From Comamonas testosteroni (GTDB taxonomy: Bacteria; Pseudomonadota; Gammaproteobacteria; Burkholderiales; Burkholderiaceae_C): a DNA stretch of 64,000 nucleotides. Each line of letters begins with the position of its first letter. The first letter of the stretch is position 1. This document shows positions 7,885 through 16,648 of the stretch, piece after piece. The notes under the pieces were generated by a model. It saw nothing but the letters and a program-made list of their open reading frames with translations, made no database searches and was not told where the DNA came from. The position numbers were made by a program, and so were the translations under genes. The stretch spans positions 558,001-622,000 of the forward strand of contig CP044131.1 in NCBI GenBank assembly GCA_008727115.1, in the 5' to 3' direction.

Positions 7885-10065
7885 TCAGGCCTGGTATTCA
7901 AAGGTCTTGATACCGGCGCCGATCAGATCGGGCGTGATGTCCAGCGCCCAGGCAGTGGCAATCGCGGCCAGCAATGCCGAGGTGTCGGCACGCTTTCCGC
8001 CAGCCAGAGACAGGGCATCCAGCGTGCCCAGCACGCGCTCTTGTGTGCCGGTGGCTAGCACCACGTTGTTGCCCTTGATGAAGACGGCGCGGCCGCCTTC
8101 ATGCTGGGCTTCGGTGTTGGCGCGGTGGGCAGCCACGGCCTCGTTGTCAGCGTTCATCGAATACAGAATCACTTCGCCGTCGCACAGCTCGGCCAGCTCG
8201 GCCACTTCGGGCAGGTCGGCGTTGAGCACGCCAGCGCCTTCGTCCAGAACCACATCGATCTGGGTGCGGATCACGCGGCGCATCTGGCCGGCTTCCAGTA
8301 CATCGTGGTCGGCCAGTTGCTCGTAGCCATCCATGTCGGTGACCACGCCCACCAGGCAGCGGTCGTAGGCCAGGCCTTCTTCCAGAATGGAGCGGGCGGT
8401 GGTCTGGATGACGGCGGCTTGCGCCAGGCGGTTGGTCAGCAGGCGGTGCGCGCCAGCCCAGTTGCCGGTATTGGTTTTTTGCGTCTGGCGGTTGGCAATG
8501 AACATGCCTTCGCTGCTGGCCACACCCGTGAGCTTGCCCGACAGCTGCAGCAGCCAGCCCACCAGGCGGGCGATGAAGGCGTTGTTGCGTGTGCCGACGA
8601 TGCCGGCGATAGGGATACGACCAGCGCCGGGGCCATCTTCGCGGGGGAAGAGGTGGTCGGCAATCGCCATGCCCACAGGGCGGGGTGCGCCGCTGGTGGG
8701 TTTGAGGTGCATCAGCAGGCCGGGGCCGGCATTGACTTCCAGAATCGCGCCCTGGCCTTGCATGGGCTGGGACACGTCCTTCAGAATCATGTCCATGCCG
8801 GCAATGTCCAGGCCCACGATCTTGGCCGCCAGCACGGCGTAGTACGCTACGTCGGGGTGTACATCGTCCAGGCAGTCAATGGCCATATTGCCGTTGCGCT
8901 GCAGCAGCACGGCCTGGCCCTGGGGAATCACGCTGTCGGGTGTCACACGCTGGCGGTTGAGTTCGAGCTTGACGGCACCGGCCTCCAGATTGATCCAGTC
9001 CAGCGGGTACTCCTGCTCGGGGCCGCGACGGGGATCCTGATTCAGCACTTCGACCAGCTCACGCAGCGTTGACTTGCCGTTGCCATAGACGGAAACGGTC
9101 TCGCCCTTGGTGGCGGCGACGACCTTGCCACCCACCACCAGCAGGCGGTGCTCTACGCCGTCGATGAATTTTTCAACAATCACGTCCGAGCCTTCGGGCT
9201 CTGCCAACGCAAAAGCGGCCTTGATATCGGCTTCCTGGGACAGCTCCAGCGTCACGCCACGGGCGTGATTGCCGTCCGAAGGCTTGACGGTGACGGGAAA
9301 GCCAATGTCCTGCGCCACTTCCCAGGCTTCTTCGGGCGAAGCCACGATCTGGCCTTCGGGCACGGGCACGCCGCAGGCCGTGAGCAGGCGCTTGGTGAAG
9401 TCCTTGTCCTGGGCAATGCCTTCGGCAATGGCGCTGGTCTGGTCGGACTCGGCCGTCCAGATGCGGCGTTGCGCTGCGCCGTAGCCCAGCTGCACCAGAT
9501 TGCCGTCGTTCAGGCGGATATGAGGAATGCGGCGCTCGGTCGCAGCATCGACGATGCAGCCGGTCGATGGGCCCAGATAGCGGTCGTTGATCGCCGTCTT
9601 GATGGCGTGGATGGCGGGCTTGAGGTCAAACGGCTCATCGTTGATGGCCGCCATCAAGAGCTTGTGGCCATATTCCAGCGCTACGCGGGCTACGGCCTCT
9701 TCGGGGCAGCGGAACACCATGCGGTACACGCCGCGCTTGGAGATTTCACGCGTCTGGCCGAACTCGGCAGGCATGCCGGCCAGGTTCAGCAGCTCGATGA
9801 TCACGTGCTCCATCACATGGCCCATCCAGGTGCCACCTTCCAGGCGCTGGATAAAGCCGCCGCGCTCGCCCACGCCGCAGGTGTGCTCGACCAGGTCGGG
9901 CAGCCAGCTGGTCAGGCGCTCATTGAGGCCGGGAATCTTGTTGGACGGATAGTCTTCCAGCTCTCCCAGATCCAGCCAGACCTCTAGAACCGGGCGGTAG
10001 GTCCAGACACTGGGGCCACGCAGGAAAGTGGTGCGCAAGAGTTGGATGTCGTTGAATTTCGCCAT
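7885..10065 (-). CDS. cphA': Cyanophycin synthetase-like paralogue CphA', degenerate Mur-ligase P-loop
   Basis: The start is set at the ATG at 10065 (MAKFNDIQLLRTTFLRGP), which aligns with the CphA N-terminus; the frame is open 22 codons further upstream. The product is 726 residues. The ATP-grasp part is preserved (VKPSDGNHARGVTLE, ILEVNAGPGLLMHL). The Mur-ligase P-loop, GTNGKTTTT in CphA, reads GTRNNAFIA here near residue 490, and the C-terminal ligase domain with its GHNPDA motif is absent. The second ligation activity should therefore be lost. Pairs of cphA and cphA' are known in betaproteobacteria; whether this copy is catalytic, regulatory or vestigial is open. Confidence 0.9.
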   Translation of the reverse strand: MAKFNDIQLLRTTFLRGPSVWTYRPVLEVWLDLGELEDYPSNKIPGLNERLTSWLPDLVEHTCGVGERGGFIQRLEGGTWMGHVMEHVIIELLNLAGMPAEFGQTREISKRGVYRMVFRCPEEAVARVALEYGHKLLMAAINDEPFDLKPAIHAIKTAINDRYLGPSTGCIVDAATERRIPHIRLNDGNLVQLGYGAAQRRIWTAESDQTSAIAEGIAQDKDFTKRLLTACGVPVPEGQIVASPEEAWEVAQDIGFPVTVKPSDGNHARGVTLELSQEADIKAAFALAEPEGSDVIVEKFIDGVEHRLLVVGGKVVAATKGETVSVYGNGKSTLRELVEVLNQDPRRGPEQEYPLDWINLEAGAVKLELNRQRVTPDSVIPQGQAVLLQRNGNMAIDCLDDVHPDVAYYAVLAAKIVGLDIAGMDMILKDVSQPMQGQGAILEVNAGPGLLMHLKPTSGAPRPVGMAIADHLFPREDGPGAGRIPIAGIVGTRNNAFIARLVGWLLQLSGKLTGVASSEGMFIANRQTQKTNTGNWAGAHRLLTNRLAQAAVIQTTARSILEEGLAYDRCLVGVVTDMDGYEQLADHDVLEAGQMRRVIRTQIDVVLDEGAGVLNADLPEVAELAELCDGEVILYSMNADNEAVAAHRANTEAQHEGGRAVFIKGNNVVLATGTQERVLGTLDALSLAGGKRADTSALLAAIATAWALDITPDLIGAGIKTFEYQA

Positions 10066-10290
10066 GTGCGTCAGCGGATAAATGGGGGGAGAGCAGGATT
10101 TTTTAGAATCCTGCCCAAGATGGATTGGCATTGTGCGCTCAGAATTTGCATTGTGTCGCTTGTCAGCCTAAATGCAGGTTCGCGCGTTAACCAGGGTGTA
10201 TCGGGCGTCAGGCACAGCCACGTTCACCATGTCGATGCGGTTGCCCGCATGACTCTTGGAGCCGTCATCGGCGGAGAAAAATAACTCAAC

Positions 10291-12588
10291 ATGCAACATC
10301 ACCATACTGTGGACGCCTCGGCAGTCTTTGCCGGTCCCTTGGGGGACGAACTGCGAGCCAAGCTCGCTTCTCATGAAAACGTATTAGCTGTCGTCCCGGT
10401 TGACCTGAGTGCGAAATTACAGTTTGGCAGCGGCCTTCTGGCGCTGACGCAGGACCGTCTTCTGGCCTGCGATTCCCAGACGCATCAATGGGCCGAATGG
10501 CCGCTGGCCGTGGACCAAAGCCTCAAGCTGCAAGACCATGGCGGCGTGGGCAATCTGGAGCTGCACAACCATGACGCTCGCCTGGCGCAATGGTTTGTAA
10601 CGCTCAAGCACCAGACCTCGATGTTGCAACTGATGCAACAGTTTGATCGCCAGCGTGAGCGCATTGCCAAGCAAGAGAGCTACAGCGCTGTCAGCGATGA
10701 GGATCAGCCGCATTGCCCGGTCTGCCATACCGTGCTGCCGCCCGATACCGAGGAGTGCCCGGCCTGCGCCCGCCAGCAGGCACCGCAGACCTCGACCTGG
10801 GTGCTGCTGCGCCTGTGGCGCTTTGCCAAGCCTTACCAGGGCCAGCTGCTGCTGGGCTTTTTGCTGACCTTGGCCACCACGGCTGCGCAACTGGTTGCAC
10901 CGTACCTGACCATCCCGCTGATGGACAAGATCCTGATTCCGTTTCAGAACGGCGAGAAGATCGACCAAGATCTGGTGTTCTTCTACCTGGGCATGCTGCT
11001 GCTGTCGGCAGTCGTGGCCTGGGCGCTGGGCTGGGCGCGTACCTTTGTGCTGGCCAAGGTGTCCGAGCGCATAGGCTCCAACCTGCGCACCACCACCTAT
11101 AACCACTTGCTGAACCTGTCCGTGGACTACTACGGCAGCAAGCGCACCGGCGACTTGATGGCGCGTATCGGCGCCGAAACCGATCGCATCAACCTGTTTC
11201 TGTCGCTCAACGCACTTGATTTTGCGACCGATGTGCTGATGATCGTCATGACATCGGCCATCCTGTTCTCCATCAACCCCTGGCTGGCGCTGGTCACGCT
11301 GGTGCCGCTGCCCTTTATCGCCTGGATGATCCACACCGTGCGCGATCGTCTGCGCACCGGCTTCGAGAAGATCGACCGCGTCTGGTCCGAGGTGACCAAT
11401 GTGCTTGCCGACACCATTCCCGGTATCCGCGTGGTCAAGGCTTTTGCCCAGGAAAAGCGCGAAGCCGACCGCTTTGCCGACGCCAATCTGGTCAACCTGC
11501 AGGCCAATGACAAGGTCAACAAGACCTGGTCGCTGTTCACCCCTACGGTGACGCTGCTGACCGAGGTCGGTATCTTGGTCGTCTGGGGCTTTGGTATCTA
11601 TCTGGTGGCCGGTGGCTCCATCACGGTTGGTGTGCTGACGGCCTTCATTGCCTATATCGGCCGCTTCTATACCCGTCTGGACTCGATGAGCCGCATTGTC
11701 TCTGTCACGCAAAAGGCGGCAGCGGGTGCCAAGCGCATCTTCGACATCCTGGACCATGTGAGCAACGTGCCCGAGCCCACGAATCCCGTGAAGCTGCCGG
11801 GCAAGGCCCAAGGCGCCATCACCATGGAAGACGTGAGCTTCCGCTACGGCAGCCGCGCCGTCATCAAGCATCTGGATCTGCAGATCCAACCCGGCGAGAT
11901 GATTGGCCTAGTTGGTCATAGCGGCTCGGGCAAGAGCACGCTGGTCAATCTGATCTGCCGCTTCTACGACGTGAGCGAAGGCTCCATCCAGCTCGACGGC
12001 GTGGACGTGCGCCGCATGTCCGTGTCCGACTACCGCAGCAATATCGGTCTGGTGCTGCAGGAGCCTTTCCTGTTCTTTGGCACGATTGCCGAGAACATTG
12101 CCTATGGCAAGCCCGGGGCTACGCGTGAAGAAGTGGTGGCTGCGGCGCGTGCTGCCCATGCGCATGAGTTCATCCTGCGCCTGCCCCATGGTTACGATTC
12201 GCTGGTGGGCGAGCGTGGCCAGGGCCTGTCGGGTGGCGAGCGCCAGCGTATCTCGATTGCACGCGCGTTGCTGATCGACCCGCGCATTCTGATCCTGGAC
12301 GAGGCCACCTCGGCTGTGGATACCGAGACGGAAAAGGAAATCCAGAAGGCGCTGGACAACCTGGTGCAAGGCCGCACCACGATTGCGATTGCCCACCGTC
12401 TGTCCACGCTGCGCAAGGCTGACCGCCTGGTGGTGATGGACCGTGGCGAGATTGTGGAAGTTGGCCCGCACGACGAGCTGATGGCGCTCAAGGGCCACTA
12501 CTTCCGCCTGTACGACGCCCAGGCCCGCCGTGCCGAAGAAGATGCACAGGCCGCCGGCCTGAAGCTGCAGAGCAAGGAACAAGCATGA
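10291..12588 (+). CDS. Cyanophycin-associated ABC transporter (fused permease and ATPase)
   Basis: A 765-residue half-transporter. The first 140 residues form an unusual cytoplasmic domain, followed by a zinc-ribbon-like CPVC-x12-CPAC (about residues 142-159). Six membrane segments of an ABC exporter fold come next, then an ATPase with Walker A GHSGSGKST (about 543-551), signature LSGGERQRIS and Walker B ILILDEATSAVD. The gene is divergent from cphA' and overlaps the DUF1854 gene. The N-terminal extension and neighbours match what is annotated in related genomes as the cyanophycin metabolism-associated ABC transporter. The substrate is unproven; Asp-Arg dipeptide or arginine would be guesses. 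Confidence 0.9.
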   Translation: MQHHHTVDASAVFAGPLGDELRAKLASHENVLAVVPVDLSAKLQFGSGLLALTQDRLLACDSQTHQWAEWPLAVDQSLKLQDHGGVGNLELHNHDARLAQWFVTLKHQTSMLQLMQQFDRQRERIAKQESYSAVSDEDQPHCPVCHTVLPPDTEECPACARQQAPQTSTWVLLRLWRFAKPYQGQLLLGFLLTLATTAAQLVAPYLTIPLMDKILIPFQNGEKIDQDLVFFYLGMLLLSAVVAWALGWARTFVLAKVSERIGSNLRTTTYNHLLNLSVDYYGSKRTGDLMARIGAETDRINLFLSLNALDFATDVLMIVMTSAILFSINPWLALVTLVPLPFIAWMIHTVRDRLRTGFEKIDRVWSEVTNVLADTIPGIRVVKAFAQEKREADRFADANLVNLQANDKVNKTWSLFTPTVTLLTEVGILVVWGFGIYLVAGGSITVGVLTAFIAYIGRFYTRLDSMSRIVSVTQKAAAGAKRIFDILDHVSNVPEPTNPVKLPGKAQGAITMEDVSFRYGSRAVIKHLDLQIQPGEMIGLVGHSGSGKSTLVNLICRFYDVSEGSIQLDGVDVRRMSVSDYRSNIGLVLQEPFLFFGTIAENIAYGKPGATREEVVAAARAAHAHEFILRLPHGYDSLVGERGQGLSGGERQRISIARALLIDPRILILDEATSAVDTETEKEIQKALDNLVQGRTTIAIAHRLSTLRKADRLVVMDRGEIVEVGPHDELMALKGHYFRLYDAQARRAEEDAQAAGLKLQSKEQA

Positions 12589-13076
12589 TTGAAGCCCCTA
12601 TTTCCGATCTGGCCGGCATGCAGCTGGTGCGCAACGCCCATGGCCGACTGGTGCTGACGCTGGGCAATGGCACGGTGTTCGAGGCCGTGGTGCCCGTGCG
12701 CGCCTTTCCGATTGCCGCGCCCACCGAAGGGCTGTCGCTGATTGCCGCCGACGGCAAGGAAGCCCTGTGGGTGCCGCGCATGGCTGACCTGCAGCCAGAG
12801 CACCGTCAACTGATCGAGCAGGACCTGGCGGTGCGCGAGTTTGTGCCCACCATCGAGCGCATTCTCAAGGTCTCCAGCTTCTCCACGCCCAGCACCTGGG
12901 ACTTGCAGACCGATCGCGGCCTGACGCAGATGGTGCTCAAGGCCGAGGAAGATATCCGCAAGCTGGCCGGCCGCACCAAGCTGCAGATCACGGGCCAGGA
13001 CGGGGTGCAGTACCGCATTCCCGATAGCAACAAGCTGGACAAGCATTCGCGCAAGCTGCTGGAGCGCTTCCTCTGA
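12585..13076 (+). CDS. Cyanophycin-associated DUF1854 family protein
   Basis: A 163-residue cytoplasmic protein whose ATG overlaps the TGA of the ABC gene (ATGA), indicating translational coupling. The sequence (LVRNAHGRLVLTLGNG, FEAVVPVRAFPIAAP, LQITGQDGVQYRIPDSNKLDKHSR) fits DUF1854. The C-terminal part resembles a short nucleic-acid- or ligand-binding beta domain, but no catalytic motif is visible. Constant linkage to the transporter suggests a shared function. Confidence 0.88.
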   Translation: MIEAPISDLAGMQLVRNAHGRLVLTLGNGTVFEAVVPVRAFPIAAPTEGLSLIAADGKEALWVPRMADLQPEHRQLIEQDLAVREFVPTIERILKVSSFSTPSTWDLQTDRGLTQMVLKAEEDIRKLAGRTKLQITGQDGVQYRIPDSNKLDKHSRKLLERFL

Positions 13077-13105
13077 GCGGCTGAGAAAGCAGGCTCTCCA
13101 AGACA

Positions 13106-13138
13106 AAGACCTCGCGGGCAACCGGCGAGGTCTTTTTT
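13106..13138 (+). terminator. Rho-independent terminator of the ABC-DUF1854 operon
   Basis: AAGACCTCGC pairs with GCGAGGTCTT and is followed by a run of six T, 30 bp after the DUF1854 stop. Confidence 0.88.
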
Positions 13139-13158
13139 ATACAGGGGCGTGTGAATTG

Positions 13159-13216
13159 ATATGAAATAGCGCTCTGGCTCATATCCAGCAAGCGCTGGCT
13201 GCTCTCAAACTGAAAT
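13159..13216. repeat. Dispersed repeat, AAATAGCGCT...AGCGCTGGCTGCT copy
   Basis: Same family as the copy at 7804: ATGAAATAGCGCT, a loop, then AAGCGCTGGCTGCT. It lies just after the operon terminator. Confidence 0.5.
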
Positions 13217-13310
13217 CGAAAAAAAGACTCAAGATTTCTCAAGCATGGCCGATAACAAGGCGAGATAGCTGTTTTTCCGCCTGCATCTTTCAACTTCCGA
13301 GGGCCAAGCC

Positions 13311-13748
13311 ATGCAAATACCACCTCTAGACCGGACCCAAACGCCTTGGCGTACGCAAGGTGCTGATTTGTATTCCACAGGCGCCTCGGGGGCTGCACCG
13401 GTCAGGCCGGTGAATGCGGTGAACGCGGCCGAATCTGTGGATAAGCTTGGTGAAGGGCGGACGGTGCGCGAGCCCGAGAAGCCTTCGGCACCTGATACCG
13501 AAAACCGCGACTGGACGCGACCTGAAGAGGTCAAGCAAAAAGAGGTGGTGGAAGAGCCGCCCAAAGAGCCCATCTCCAAGCAGCTCATTGAGTTCATTCA
13601 ATCCATGTGGCGCGCCAGCGCGCAGGCGGTGGAGCAGGCTCAGGAAACCAGCAAGGCCGAAGATGTGCTGCAGAGCAAGCAAATGGTTCGCAATGAGCCG
13701 CTGACTTACGCAGAACCCAAGGTCAAGCGCACGGGTGGAAGCCAGTAA
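13311..13748 (+). CDS. Hypothetical protein (145 aa), low complexity
   Basis: Begins MQIPPLDRTQTPWRTQGADLY. The middle is charged and proline/glutamate-rich (KQKEVVEEPPKEPISKQ) and likely disordered; a short helix IEFIQSMWRASAQAVEQAQ follows. There is no signal peptide or membrane segment. No family recognised. It is a free-standing gene between a terminator and a convergent EF-hand gene. Confidence 0.6.
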   Translation: MQIPPLDRTQTPWRTQGADLYSTGASGAAPVRPVNAVNAAESVDKLGEGRTVREPEKPSAPDTENRDWTRPEEVKQKEVVEEPPKEPISKQLIEFIQSMWRASAQAVEQAQETSKAEDVLQSKQMVRNEPLTYAEPKVKRTGGSQ

Positions 13749-13783
13749 CTATCAAGTTTGATAGCTTGAAGCGCTTGGTGGTT
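13748..13783. repeat. Dispersed repeat, short copy
   Basis: ACTATCAAGTTTGATAGCTT with GAAGCGCTTGG: a short member of the family at 7804. The first part is itself a small inverted repeat (CTATCAA/TTGATAG) that could act as a weak transcription stop. Confidence 0.4.
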
Positions 13784-13807
13784 AAAGAATTAAGTGCGAA
13801 TCTTTAA

Positions 13808-14263
13808 TCAATCGCTGGAGAGGCTTGCGCCTTCAGCTTCTGATTTGTGAGCACTTTCGGTCGTGCTGCTGCTTTGAGCGGCTGCAAGCGCTTCGGCAGC
13901 CTTGGCTTTTTCGCGCGCTGCACGGTACTTCACGGCAAAGGCGCGTACTTCCTCGTAGGTGACAAAGCCGTCCTTGTTGGTGTCGGTCTCGTCAAAGGCG
14001 GCTGCCAGCTTGGGGATGATGGCCACTTCGCTGCGGCTGAGCTTGCCGTCCTGGTTGAAGTCCAGCATCTTGAACTGTTGCTGGGCCTTGATCTCTCCCT
14101 TGGAGAGCTGGGTGCCCGGCTTATCCTGTGCTTTGCCATTGGCGGCTTCCTCGGCTCGCACAGAAGGCAGCAGCAAGACCGCACTGGTCAGCAAAACCCC
14201 CATGGCGGTCTTCACGACCGAAGTGCTGCGGGCGGCAATGGGTTTCTTTTTGACTGTATGCAT
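13808..14263 (-). CDS. Secreted EF-hand calcium-binding protein
   Basis: 151 residues. An N-terminal signal or anchor segment (TAMGVLLTSAVLLLPSVRA, about 19-37) is followed by two canonical EF-hand loops, DFNQDGKLSRSE and DTNKDGFVTYEE, about 30 residues apart. The C-terminal tail is rich in Ala, Ser and Glu. The export signal implies a periplasmic location. The role is unknown; calcium binding follows from the loop residues. Confidence 0.88.
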   Translation of the reverse strand: MHTVKKKPIAARSTSVVKTAMGVLLTSAVLLLPSVRAEEAANGKAQDKPGTQLSKGEIKAQQQFKMLDFNQDGKLSRSEVAIIPKLAAAFDETDTNKDGFVTYEEVRAFAVKYRAAREKAKAAEALAAAQSSSTTESAHKSEAEGASLSSD

Positions 14264-14317
14264 GGTGAAGCAGGTGAGGGCTAGGCCTGTATTCTCAACC
14301 GCGGCCCTTGCATGCTT

Positions 14318-15259
14318 TCAAAGTTTTGCATTCGCTTGCCGGACTTTGCGTAGCTTTACGCGCGGTCTGAGGCCTTGGCATGGGCGATGCCGGGATGGCA
14401 CATGGCTGGCCGCATTGCGCACATGGCCGGTCTGGTCGTCAAAGAAGAAGTCGGGCTCGAACTCACGCAGAAACTCGCCTTTGGGCAGGCCTCCCAGGAA
14501 CATGGCTTCGTCCACGTCGATCTTCCAGTCCATCAGCGTGTTCAGGGCGCGCTCATGCGCGGGGGCGCTGCGGGCCGTGACCAGGGCCGTGCGAATGCGC
14601 ATGCCGGGCACCTCCACTTGCTGCAGGCGGTGCAAAGCCGTCAGCAGCGGTTTGAACGGGCCTTCGGGCAGCGGCTGGGCAGCCTTTTCCAGCTCATGCC
14701 GCTGAAAGGCCTCCAGCCCTTCGGACTGGAATACGCGTTCGGCTTCATCACTGAACAGCACGGCATCGCCGTCAAAGGCGATGCGCACTTCCTGCGGGTG
14801 GCGGTCGCTGGCGCGCATGGAGTCGGTGAACACATGGGCGGCGGGGTAGCCCAGCTCCAGCGCCTGCGTCACATCGTCGGCATTGGCCGAGAGAAACAGC
14901 TGCGCACCAAAAGGCCGCAAATAGCCAAACGGATCGCGCCCCTGCGTGAAGACGCCGCGCTGTATGGAGTGCAGGCCATGCGTCTTGGCCGAGCGAAAGG
15001 CGCGCATGCCGCTGACTGGGTCGTTGCGCGACAGCAGCACCACCTCCACACGCTGCTGCCCTTCGGTGTTGAAGGCCAGCAGCTTCTGGACCAGCGAGAG
15101 CGCTACACCGGGGGCAGCGGGCACATCCAGCCGCTCGCGCTGCAGACGCAGATAGGTAGCGGGGTCGCTGTCTTCGAAGAGGCGGTTCTCCTCCTCGAAG
15201 TCAAACAGGGCACGTGAGGAAATGGCGACGACGAGTTGGTCACTGAGAGAGGGTGGCAT
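14318..15259 (-). CDS. Cytosolic 5'-nucleotidase (NT5C/PF06189 family)
   Basis: 313 residues from MPPSLSDQLVVAISSRALFDFEEENRLF; the frame extends 20 codons upstream, but this start matches the family. HAD-like motifs are AISSRALFDFEE (with D as nucleophile candidate), IAFDGDAVLFSDEAE, LVTARSAPAHERAL and FFFDDQTGHV. This family removes the 5' phosphate of nucleoside monophosphates. It lies just downstream of gspF on the same strand, probably by chance. Confidence 0.88.
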   Translation of the reverse strand: MPPSLSDQLVVAISSRALFDFEEENRLFEDSDPATYLRLQRERLDVPAAPGVALSLVQKLLAFNTEGQQRVEVVLLSRNDPVSGMRAFRSAKTHGLHSIQRGVFTQGRDPFGYLRPFGAQLFLSANADDVTQALELGYPAAHVFTDSMRASDRHPQEVRIAFDGDAVLFSDEAERVFQSEGLEAFQRHELEKAAQPLPEGPFKPLLTALHRLQQVEVPGMRIRTALVTARSAPAHERALNTLMDWKIDVDEAMFLGGLPKGEFLREFEPDFFFDDQTGHVRNAASHVPSRHRPCQGLRPRVKLRKVRQANAKL

Positions 15260-15344
15260 ATCCGTTGTCCAGGGAGTGGGCAAAAAACTGGCGCAATTCA
15301 GGCCAGGGTCGCCGTGCAAGGCGCATAGCGACTCAGGAGACGTG

Positions 15345-16568
15345 TCATTTCACAAACTGGTTGAGCTGGATGATGGGCATGAGCACGGCCAGCACGATGA
15401 GCATGACGACCAGGCCCATGGCGACGATGAGCAGCGGCTCCAGGATAGTGGCCAGGTGCATGGCGCGGCGTTGAACTTCGGTGGAAAGCTGGGTGGCAGC
15501 GCGCTGCAGCATCAGCGGCAACTGGCCGGTTTGCTCGCCCAGACGGGCAAACATGGCAACCAGGCCGGGAAAGCGCTTTTTCTGTGCCAGGGCCGAGGCC
15601 AGCGGCGCGCCTTCACGCACCAGCACCAGCGCGTCCATGGCATCGGCACGCAGGGCGCGGTTGTTCAAAGTTTCGGCAGCGGCCTGCAGTGCTTTCAGTA
15701 TGGGGACACCAGCGCCTGCCAGCATGGCCAGCGTGCCGGCAAAGCGGGCCGCGTTGTAGCTGCGCGAGAGGCGGCCTACCAGCGGCAGGTTCAGCCACTG
15801 GGCATCAAAGCTTTCGCGAAAGGACTCGTTCCTGAGCGCCATGCGAAAGCCTGCAGCGCCCACAGCCAGCAGGCCCAGCATCAGCCAGCCGTAGTTGCGC
15901 ACAAAGTCGCTGACGTTGAGCATGACCGTGGTCAGAAAGGGCAAAGAGCGCTTGGTGCCGGCAAACACACCGGCCACTTGCGGCACCACGTAGCTGACCA
16001 GAAAGATGACGATGACGATGGCCACCAGTGTGACGATGGCCGGGTACAGCGACGCGCCAATCAGCTTGGACTGCAAGGCCTGGCGCGACTCCAGATCATC
16101 GGCCAGATTCTCCAGCACCGGGGCCAGGCTGCCGCTGGATTCGCCTGCGCCAATCACTGCGCAGAAGATGTCGGAGAACTCTCGTGGGTGCTGCTCCAGT
16201 GCCCGGGCAAAGCTGGAGCCGGCATTGACCTCGGCGCGCAGCGCTGCAAGCAGCTGGTGCTGGCGCTCGTCTTCGGCCTCATCGGCCAGCGCGGCCAGCG
16301 CGCGCTCGATGGGCAGGCCCGAGCTGACCAGTCCGGAGAGCTGGCGCGTCCAGACGGCCAGGCTGGTGGAGTTGAAGACCGGGCGTGTGAGCCAGCGTGA
16401 AGCGCTGCCGCCTTCCCTGCTCTGCCCAGCGGTGACGGCTTGCACCTGCAGCGGAACCAGGGCCTGGCTGCGCAGCTGGCTGCGTGCAGCGCGGGCGTTG
16501 TCGGCTTCCAGGGTTCCCTTGCGGGTCTGGCCCTGGGCATCCAGGGCTTCAAAGGTAAAGGCAGGCAT
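15345..16568 (-). CDS. gspF: Type II secretion inner-membrane platform protein GspF
   Basis: 407 residues from MPAFTFEALDAQGQTRKG (ATG at 16568, three codons inside the longest frame). It has two T2SF repeats, each with the glycine-rich GAGESSGSLAPVLENLA / GEQTGQLPLMLQRAA motif, and three membrane segments (IVTLVAIVIVIFLVSYVV; YGWLMLGLLAVGAAGF; LIVAMGLVVMLIVLAVLMP). GspF forms the inner-membrane platform that contacts the GspE ATPase. It is separated from gspE by about 2.9 kb holding three unrelated genes, so it is not in the main gsp operon. Confidence 0.95.
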   Translation of the reverse strand: MPAFTFEALDAQGQTRKGTLEADNARAARSQLRSQALVPLQVQAVTAGQSREGGSASRWLTRPVFNSTSLAVWTRQLSGLVSSGLPIERALAALADEAEDERQHQLLAALRAEVNAGSSFARALEQHPREFSDIFCAVIGAGESSGSLAPVLENLADDLESRQALQSKLIGASLYPAIVTLVAIVIVIFLVSYVVPQVAGVFAGTKRSLPFLTTVMLNVSDFVRNYGWLMLGLLAVGAAGFRMALRNESFRESFDAQWLNLPLVGRLSRSYNAARFAGTLAMLAGAGVPILKALQAAAETLNNRALRADAMDALVLVREGAPLASALAQKKRFPGLVAMFARLGEQTGQLPLMLQRAATQLSTEVQRRAMHLATILEPLLIVAMGLVVMLIVLAVLMPIIQLNQFVK

Positions 16569-16648
16569 GCACGGCAAAGGCGTTGTAATGATTGCCTGCG
16601 ATGGTAGCGGCTATTGATGTCACTACGCTCACTCTGCGCAGAGCATGT

